Positions 54,334 to 62,700 of a DNA stretch of 64,000 nucleotides are shown here, in pieces. The position numbers and the translations under genes are program-made. A model generated the notes under the pieces. That model did no database searches and was not told where the DNA came from. It saw only the letters and a program-made list of their open reading frames with translations. The stretch comes from Mycolicibacterium celeriflavum (GTDB lineage Bacteria; Actinomycetota; Actinomycetes; Mycobacteriales; Mycobacteriaceae), in assembly GCF_010731795.1 (NCBI RefSeq), contig NZ_AP022591.1, forward strand, positions 682,001 through 746,000, written 5' to 3'. Numbering within the stretch: the stretch's first letter is position 1; every line of letters begins with the position of its first letter.

Positions 54334-55059
54334 CTATTTCGGCGCTAGATCATCCGAGCGACCTGCTGTCAGTCGCGACCATTGGGCGATCGGACGTCCG
54401 TTACTGCGCATTGGTTGGCCGTCCTCGGCGAGCGGGAATATTGGCCAGCCCGCTGGCGAGTCCTCCCACGCCTCCTGCCGTCCGTACACGGTGAGATCCA
54501 TGAGCGCGAGGCTGTAGTCCATGGCCTCTACGCCGCGGTAGTTCGTCCAATACGTTTCGAAGACGCGGTCGCCATCCCGCAGATAGCACACGAGGTGCAT
54601 GAGTCCTTGTTGGCGTCCGATGAGCAGGGTGTCCAGGGACTCCTGTGCCGAGTACCAGGGCATCTTCCAACCCATGAAGTCGCGGTAGCGACGGCTTTCG
54701 CCGTAGGGACCCTGACAGAACACGGCGTAGGTGATGTCACGCGAATGGAGGTAGGACAACTCGGTGACCTGGCTGGTGCACCACGTGCAGCCTTCACACT
54801 GCTGGGGTGCTGGATGGCCCGGGTACCACATGAAGTAATACGCGATCAGTTGGCTGCGGCCCTCGAACGTGTCTAGAACCGTGACCGGTCCGTGCGGGCC
54901 GAGTAGCTTTGTCGTGGCGTCGATTTCGACCATGGGGAGCCGTCGACGAGCCGCGGCGATCGTGTCACCCTCACGGGTGTGTTCCTTCTCCCGGATACGC
55001 AGCGCATCGATTTCCGCTTGCCACGTCGCCCGGTCGGTGATGGCAGGCATGCCCGTCAT
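54334..55059 (-). CDS. DUF899 thioredoxin-like protein, second paralogue
   Basis: 241 residues from ATG 55059, overlapping the end of the ArsR-SRPBCC gene (ATGA). Same framework as its neighbour: WQAEIDALRIREKEHTREGDTIAAARRRLPMVE, TVLDTFEGRSQLIAYYFMWYPGHPAPQQCEGCTWCTSQ with a CxxCxxC-like Cys cluster, LSYLHSRDITYAVFCQGPYGE, and DRVFETYWTNYRGVE. The Cys spacing differs from the other copy. Likely a redox protein of the same operon. Confidence 0.82.
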   Translation of the reverse strand: MTGMPAITDRATWQAEIDALRIREKEHTREGDTIAAARRRLPMVEIDATTKLLGPHGPVTVLDTFEGRSQLIAYYFMWYPGHPAPQQCEGCTWCTSQVTELSYLHSRDITYAVFCQGPYGESRRYRDFMGWKMPWYSAQESLDTLLIGRQQGLMHLVCYLRDGDRVFETYWTNYRGVEAMDYSLALMDLTVYGRQEAWEDSPAGWPIFPLAEDGQPMRSNGRPIAQWSRLTAGRSDDLAPK

Positions 55060-55835
55060 GACTGCTCGAGTTCTGATTTGAGGTTGGCGAGCTTCCACGG
55101 CCAGCCACCGGAGATCAGTTCGCGGACCGTGCTTTCCGGTGGGAAGTCGTCGTGCACGACGGTCAGCTTGACCTGGCCCTCGTCGACCGGCTCGATCTCG
55201 AAAGTCACCTTCGACCGGCGTTCATTCGCGGCTTTCTCGATCGTCTCGGAGTCGAGTCCCAGTTCGGTGAGTTCAGGAACGAACGTATGGAAAGTGAAGG
55301 CCAGCCGGCGGTACGGATCGGATTCGAGGATGACCTGATCGGGGTGGGCGATCTCGAGCCCATGGTCTGCCCACACGTAGGTCGAGCCCTTCTCCCAGTC
55401 CGAGACAATGGCATGGCCCATATAGCGGTCCGAGAAGGCCGGGTCGGTGATGGCCTGCCACAACCGTTCAGGTGTGGTCCGGATGTAGGTGGTGTACACG
55501 AACTCTTTGCTGCTCATCGGTTGGGTCTCCAATGCGGTTTTGAGGTCCGCGAGGGTCTGCACCCGTGCGCGGTCGTACTGAGTGATCCAGCGGTCGGCGA
55601 TCGCGTTGATCGGTTCGGCGTTGAGGTAGTGCAGCTTCTCTCTCCCCCGCCGCACAGTGGTGATGAGATTGGCCTCCTCCAGCACGGCGAGGTGCTTGCT
55701 CACCGACTGGCGTGCCATCGACACCCCCGAGCACAGATCCCGCAAGGTCTGGCCGTTGCGGGCGTTGAGGCTGTCGAGAAGCAGGCGCCGGTTCGGGTCG
55801 GCCAATGCCCGGAAAACGTCGTCCATCCCCGCCAT
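55056..55835 (-). CDS. ArsR winged-helix regulator fused to an SRPBCC domain
   Basis: 259 residues from ATG 55835. Residues 1-95 are an ArsR unit (MDDVFRALADPNRRLLLDSLNARNGQTLRDLC, MARQSVSKHLAVLEEANLI, RRGREKLHYLNAEP). Residues about 108-259 are an AHSA1-type SRPBCC domain (FVYTTYIRTTPERLWQAITDPAFSDRYM). No stop or shift separates them, so the fusion is real in this sequence. The SRPBCC part probably senses the ligand. It heads the DUF899 operon, and two palindromes upstream are likely its operators. Confidence 0.85.
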   Translation of the reverse strand: MAGMDDVFRALADPNRRLLLDSLNARNGQTLRDLCSGVSMARQSVSKHLAVLEEANLITTVRRGREKLHYLNAEPINAIADRWITQYDRARVQTLADLKTALETQPMSSKEFVYTTYIRTTPERLWQAITDPAFSDRYMGHAIVSDWEKGSTYVWADHGLEIAHPDQVILESDPYRRLAFTFHTFVPELTELGLDSETIEKAANERRSKVTFEIEPVDEGQVKLTVVHDDFPPESTVRELISGGWPWKLANLKSELEQS

Positions 55836-55843
55836 CTCCGATA

Positions 55844-55890
55844 TGCAGCCGGATGGCTGCATGTCTGACGATAGGCAGCCAGATGGCTGC
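55844..55890. promoter_or_regulatory. Two palindromic sites upstream of the ArsR-SRPBCC operon
   Basis: TGCAGCCGGATGGCTGCA (55844-55861) and GCAGCCAGATGGCTGC (55875-55890) share GCAGCC-nGAT-GGCTGC. Their centres are 30 bp apart, about three helical turns, immediately before ATG 55835. They are strong candidates for binding sites of the ArsR protein encoded next to them. Confidence 0.7.
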
Positions 55891-55959
55891 GTGTCAACCG
55901 CGGTATTGACCGTGCAGTTCGCAGTAGTGCATCCGCAGCTCGCGGCTGGGTATGTCCGA

Positions 55960-56526
55960 TCAGTCGTGTTTCGCCTCGTAGCGCAGCAGGACCGTGCCAC
56001 CCGGGAAGGTGCGGTTCTCCAACAGTCGCATCGAGATCCATGACGGCAGGGTCGGGAAGAACGGGGTGCCGCCGCCCACGGCGGTGGGCGTGACCACGAT
56101 CCGGTATTCGTCCACCAGTCCGGCTTGCACGATCGGTGCGGCCAGCGTCGCGCCGGCCACCTCGAGTCTGCCGTCGGTTTCGGCTTTCAGCTTCGTCACC
56201 ACCTCGACAGGGTCGCCGCGTTCCAGGCGGGAATTCCAGTCGACGGATTCCAGGGTGCGCGAGAACACGACCTTGGGCATGTCGCGCCAGATGCGCGCGT
56301 AGTCGACGATCATCGGGGTGGCATCCGGGGCCTTGTCAGCGGTCGGCCAGTACGCAGACATCAGTTCGTAGAGCCGGCGGCCGTAGAACGACAGGGCGGT
56401 CTCCCGCTCGAAGTCGTTCCAGTACTGGTGCAGTTCTTCACTCGGATCGCTGAAGTCGATGTTGCCTTGTGCGTCGGCGATGTACCCGTCCACCGACACG
56501 TTGAAGCCATAGATGAGTTTGCCCAT
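55960..56526 (-). CDS. RibD/dihydrofolate reductase-fold protein
   Basis: 188 residues from ATG 56526. Opening MGKLIYGFNVSVDGYIADAQGNIDFSDPSEEL, the RibD_C pattern of small DHFR-fold oxidoreductases; ETALSFYGRRLYELM and KVVFSRTLESVDWNSRL follow, with GATLAAPIVQAGLVDEYRIVVTPTAVGGGTPFF. Likely an NAD(P)H-dependent reductase, or F420-related. It lies upstream of the ArsR-SRPBCC operon in the same direction, with 124 bp between. Confidence 0.85.
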   Translation of the reverse strand: MGKLIYGFNVSVDGYIADAQGNIDFSDPSEELHQYWNDFERETALSFYGRRLYELMSAYWPTADKAPDATPMIVDYARIWRDMPKVVFSRTLESVDWNSRLERGDPVEVVTKLKAETDGRLEVAGATLAAPIVQAGLVDEYRIVVTPTAVGGGTPFFPTLPSWISMRLLENRTFPGGTVLLRYEAKHD

Positions 56527-56745
56527 GCAGATCAGACTGCACCGGAGGGCACAACTCATCGCGACGCCACACCAGAGATTGTTGAACTCCTCGTGGATGG
56601 GCGAGCGCGAGGCGGCCTCGTTGGTAGTGGACGATCGACCGGTCTTCCGATGAATCCTGTTGTAACTCGAATCTGTAACGCCGCGGCAATTCCCTCGCCG
56701 GCCGTTGAACCCGGCGCGTATTGCCAAAAGTCGACTCCAAATAGT

Positions 56746-59700
56746 CTAGGCCGCGTTGAGTTCCCTGAATCGAGCAAGGGCCGAGCCGCGCTGGTCGGCG
56801 TCGAAGGTCTCGACACGGCTGATCTCATCACCATCGAATAGGACGACTATGACGAGCGGAAGCTCAATCGGCGCCCCCTCGGTTGACGTCCCCTTCACGA
56901 CAACGTAGGACACGACGCCCAAAGCGGAGTGCGAGAGGATCTCGGCCGGCTCAAGCCAGAGATCAGGAACGAGTGAAGCCAACATACGGATAGACGAGAT
57001 GTAGTCGGCGATCGTATCCGCGCCGACTGCCAGCTGTCGGTGTCCGACATACGCTGCGCCAGCGCTGAGCATTGCGAACGTATCCCAGTCATGTTGGTTA
57101 GCAATGTCGACGAGCAGCCGACGGTGTGCCTCGATGATTTCGGGATGCTCGACCACGCCGGAAGCGACCCAGCGAGCGGTGAGCTCAGTCATCGCGCCGT
57201 TGATATCGTCGGGGTCGAAAACTACGAAGCGGGTCATCAATCCGTCATCGGTCACTTCGGCAAGAACCAACGTCTCCACGGCGATCGGGCGCTCGACCTC
57301 GCTGTGATCGCGAAAAACCACGCGGCACAACGCCAGGCGAGGTTCCCTGATAGCGACTGGCTCAACCTCCGCCTGCCAACTCGTAGCCGCCTCAAAGAAC
57401 AAGGTGCGCGCGAAGTCCGGCTTGATCGTGCCCTCGTCGCGCAGCCCTTTGCGCCGGTCTTCGTACCGTCCGTCTGCAGCGACAACCGCTAGATAGGTGT
57501 CAAGGTCGCGGCGGTTGAAAGCAGCCATCGCACGTGCGAGAACTCGCGTTGCTGCATTCTCGAGTTGAGGCGCTGATGCACTGAGCGCATCGAAGCGGAC
57601 GAGCGCCGTATCGAGGTCGGCTTCGCCGAACAGATTGCAGCGATTCGTGTCGCCTTTGAGCGTCAGGAGGGCAATCATCCGCCATTCGGCATAGAAGCCT
57701 TCCTGCGAAGTTCCGTAGGCCGCGTGTGTGACGACTGCGCCGAAGTGGTTCAACCGGTGGACGCACTCGACGTACTGCGTGGTGTTCGGTGCGACATCCC
57801 ATCCCGAACGGATGTACGCGGCGAGGTCGCCTTCGGAGAAGGTTTCGCGCACCCTGTGGTCGATGGTCACCCAGTTCGACAATGGCGGGACCTCTTGCCC
57901 ATTGAACATCGCGTAGGTGTCCGCGAAGCCCGACCACACCTGCGCGTACTCGGCCGCCTCGCCGGCGAGGTAGCGGGCGTCGAGTTCCGCCAACGCGGCG
58001 CCGATGTCATCGAGGTCGAAGTTGACTATGTCGCCAACCAACTCGTCATCGCTGACTTCCACGACTGACATGAGCTCTACGGTGATCGGTCGGTCGGCTT
58101 CTGCGGTGTCACGGTAGGTCTGCCGGATCAGTGCGAGGTTTGAGCCTCTCACCGCGAGAGGAGCAATGTCCGTCCGCCAGCTCTCGGGCACTTCGAACAG
58201 TGCATCCGCTGCTTTCCGGCGCTCTATCCCGGCGTGGCGGGCACCCAAGCCCTTCCGGCGGTCGTCAACTCGTCCGTTTGGAGAAGTCGCATCAAAGAAT
58301 GCGCGTCGGTCGCGACGATTGAACGCATCTACTGCGCGCGCCCACGCCCTTACCGCCGTGTTATCGAGTTGTCCCGTCGGCCGGCTGAGTTCGTCGAACC
58401 GGGCGAGCGCGGCGTCGATGTCGGCCGCATCGAACAGTTCGGCACGGTTGACCAATTCGCCGTCGACCGTCACGAGACAGAGCTCGCGCCATTCGACCTC
58501 GAACCCCTGCTGCGAAGAGCCGTTTGAAATCTGTGTGAAGACGGCCCCCCGGTCGCTGAGCCGATGCACGTCCTCGATGTAGACGGTGATGTCGGGAGTG
58601 ATGTCCCACGATGAATGGATGTATGCGGCCAGGTCACCGGGCTCGAATGATGCCCCTCGACGGTGATCGATGGTCACCCAGTCGGGTGTCGCCGAGGGGA
58701 ACTCGTGACGGTTGAACGCTGCGTAGTTCCGCGCGATGAGTGACCATGTGCGTGCATGAGCGGTGGCTTCGACTGCGGCATAGCGGTTGTCGAGCTCTTG
58801 GAAGGCAGCATCGACGTCGTCAGGGTCGAAAACAACGTGTGTCGATACCTTGTTGTTGGTGTCGATTTCGAAGACAAAGAGTATGTCCGTGGGGAAACCC
58901 TCGGGCGCTTGATCGCCGCCCGTGTAGAGCGCGCGCTTGAGGACAAGCCGCTCGCCGCGAGTCGCAATAATTTCCGACGTCACGTTCGACATCCCGAAGT
59001 CGACTAACGCCTGGCTATTTGTTATCACGGCGTCTCGACCTTGTTGGACAAACCCCCCTATCACTCGACGCCGATCGTCCGTTGAAATGTCGTCGGCGAA
59101 TATCTGTGTTAGCGCCTCCCATCTACGGGTGGCCCAGTACTCAAAGCAACGGTCGGACACTCGGCTCGCCGCGTTTTCGAGCTGCGGCATCGGCTGACTG
59201 AGCTCGTCAAAGCGGGCAAGTGCGGCTTCGAGATCGTCCTCGTCAAAGACTTCACCTCGGTTGATGCAGTCGCCCTCGAACATCATGATGCTGATTTCTC
59301 GCCACTCGACGCCGAAGCCTTCTTGCGAGGTTCCATACGCCACATAAGTAAAGACAATTCCCAAGTCGCTCAAACGATGAACAGCCTCGATGTAGGTACT
59401 GGCATGCGGTGTGACTTCCCAGCCAGCACTGAGGTAGGCGGGCAGATCGCCGGCTTGGGCCGTGGCGAGATGCCGATGGTCAATGTGTATCCAATCGGGT
59501 GATGTTGGAGGAACTTTGTGCTGGTTCAACCCGGCGAAAACCCTTACCGTGGCAGACCACGTCTGAGCGTGGGCGGCGGCCTCGCCGGCGAGGTATCGGG
59601 CATCGAGCTCCTGGAAGGCAGCATCGACGTCGTCAGGGTCGAAAACGACGCACGCTGTGAACTTATCGTCGGCGTCGATCTCGATGAGCTGAAGGACATC

Positions 59701-62700
59701 AAGTTGAGCTGCCTCCGGGTCGTGGGCCGAGGCGCGAAAATAGTTGAGTGCGAGCCGTCCGCCGCGGGTCCCAATAACGGTGAACGATAGATTCGCCCAC
59801 AACCCGACGTCGACGACCGCGCGGATGTCTTCGATCGCGCTATTGCGACCGTGTCGCATCCCAGAGTTCACAGTTCGACGGCGATCGTCCTGGGAATAGC
59901 CGGCGGCGAACAGGTTGGCCATCGAGCCCCACTCGTGGGCCGCGAAGTGCGCCAGGAAGCGCTCCCCTACCCGGCTTGCCGCGTTTTCCAGCTTCGGCGT
60001 CCGCGGTTGCAACTCTTCGAACCTCGCGAGCGCGGCGTCGAGGTCATCCTCGTCGAAAAGCTCCACTCTGTCGATCAACTCGCCATCTACGGTGACTAGG
60101 GTCAGTACTCGCCATTCGCCGCTGAATCCGGCTTGGGAGGTTCCTATTGATGCCCGCGTGACCACCGCACCACGGTGGTTCAACCGATGCACGGTCTCGA
60201 CGTAGTTGCGAATGTCGGGCACGAGATCCCAGGAAGCGCGAACGTACGCGTACAGATCACCGGGCGCGTGCGTGGTCACGTGGCGGTTGTCGATATTGAC
60301 CCAGTTACGCGTAGTTGGCGGCAGCTCGTGCCGATTGAACCCAGCGAAGGCCTTGGCGAGGAACGACCATGTGGAGGCGTACTCGGCCGCATCGCCTGCG
60401 AGATACCGAGCGTCGAGTTCCTCGAATGCGGCGTCGATGTCGTCGAGGTCGAACGCGACGCTTGCGACGACCCGGTTATCGGCGTTGATCTCGACGATGC
60501 ATAGGACTTCGGTGCGGAACGCCGCCTCTGGTCCTTGATCGCGACTCGAGTAGAAGCGGGCACGCATGAGGATGAGACGTTCCCCACGAGTTGCAATCAC
60601 TGTTGGTGTCACGCTCGCGGGCCAAAGGTCGGCGATCGCCTGCATGTCTGCGATCGTGGATTCTTGACCGTGTTGGACGCCCGCGCCCACAAGCCGACGA
60701 CGATCGTCATTGGAAAAGTCGGCAACCAACATCTCTGCCATCGCATCCCAGTCGCGAGCCGCGAATCGTTCCAGATAGCGTCTGGCAACTATGCTTGCCG
60801 CGTTCTCCAGCCGCGGCGCCCTGACGAGTTCGTCGAACCTTGCGAGGGCGGCATCGAGGTCTGCCTCCTCGAAGACTTCAATGCGGTTGATCAAATCGCC
60901 GTCGATGGTGAGAAGGACAGCGTCCCGCCACTCGGCGTCGAAGCCGTCGTGTGTAGTGCCACGCACCACTTGGGCGAAGACAGTTCCGAGATCGCTCAAC
61001 CGATGCACTGCCTCGATGTAGACATTCATGGCCGGCGCGACCTCCCACGTCGCACGGATGTAGGACGCCATGTGGCCGGGTTCGAACGCCGGACCGCGAC
61101 GGTGATCGACGTTGACCCAGTCCGGTGTCGTTGTTGGGGGCTCGCCCCGATTGAACGCCGCGATGTTTCGGGCGACGACTGACCAGGTGTGCGCGTGGGC
61201 TGCCGCTTCGCCTGCGACGAAACGGGCTTCGAGCTCAACGAAGGCGGCGCCGATGTCATCGGGATCGAACGTGACGATCGCTGCGATTCGCCCCTCCGCG
61301 TCGGTCTCGGCTATCTGTAGGGTATCGACGCGGAACGCCCCCGCTCGATCGTCATAGGGCGCTCCGCCACGGCTGAGGGCGAGGCGATCCCCGCGGATCG
61401 CGATATCAATTGCCGTGAAAACGGGGACCCCGAGGTCGGCGGCCGCCCGCAAGTCCTGCACCGCGGAGTCCCGACCATGTCGGATGCCTGCGTTCACGAC
61501 TCGCCGGCGATCCTCGTTGTAGAGGTCTTCTGTCAGCATTTCGGCAGCCGCGTCCCAGTCACGCGTCGCGAAAGATGACCGGTAGCGCTCACACACTCGG
61601 CTTGCCGTGTTCTCCGGTCGCGGTGCCGGCCTGGTTACCTGGTCGAACCGCGCGAGCGCCGCGTCGAGGTCCGTTTCATCGAAGAATTCACCGCAGCTGA
61701 TCAGGTCGGCTTTGAAGGTCAGAAGGTGAATGTACCGCCACTCGGCGTCGAATCCCTCTTGCGAGGCGCCGTGGCCGGCGGCTGTGATGACCGCGCCGAG
61801 CTTGCTCAGCCGGTGCACCGCTTCGATGTGAACTTTGGTGTCCGGCGCGACATTCCATACAGCTCGGATGTACGGGATCATGTCGCCAGACGCGAAAGAT
61901 ATCCCGCGACGGTGGTCGATGTTCACCCAATCTGGCGTCGTTGGGCTTACCTGGTGACGGTTGAATGCTGCATAGGCCCGTGCGGTGAGTGACCACGTAT
62001 CCGCGTGAGCCACCGCTTCGCCTGCCAGGTACCTGGCATCGAGTTCTTCCACGGCAGAATCGATGTCGTCGGGATTGAAAGAGACGAACGAGACGATCCG
62101 CTCGTCGGCGTCGGTCTCGACGACGCTGAGTGTCTCTGTGAGGAACGCCTCGGACGCTTGATCGCCTAACGAGTAGCCGATGCGAACAAGGACGAGGCGC
62201 TCGCCGCGGGTCGCAATGACGGTCGATGTGATGTTCGTGATCGAGAGCTCGGCAATAGCCCGCATGTCTGCAATTTGGACATCTCGGCCGTGTCTGACAC
62301 CTGCGCCCACCACCGGACGACGATCGTCATTTGAAAAGTCATCGGCCAGAACCCAGGCCAATGCGATCCAGTCTCCAGCTGCAAAGTTCGTACGAAAGCG
62401 TTCTTCCGCACGGCTTGCCGCATTCTCCAGCCGCGGTGCCGGTCGACTGAGCTCATCGAATCTCGCGAGTGCAGCGCCGACTTCAGCCTCTTCGAATAGC
62501 TCGCAGTGGTTGATGAGCTCGCCCTCGATCGTCAGAAGTTCTTCCACCCGCCATTCGGCGTCGAAGCCCTCGTGCGACGTCTTCGCGGCGTGGGTGAATA
62601 CCGCTCCGAAATCACTCAGCCGATGCACAGCCTCGATGTAGTTATTGAGGTCCGGAGACACATGCCATCCGGCCCGGATGTATGCGGTCAGATCGCCGGG

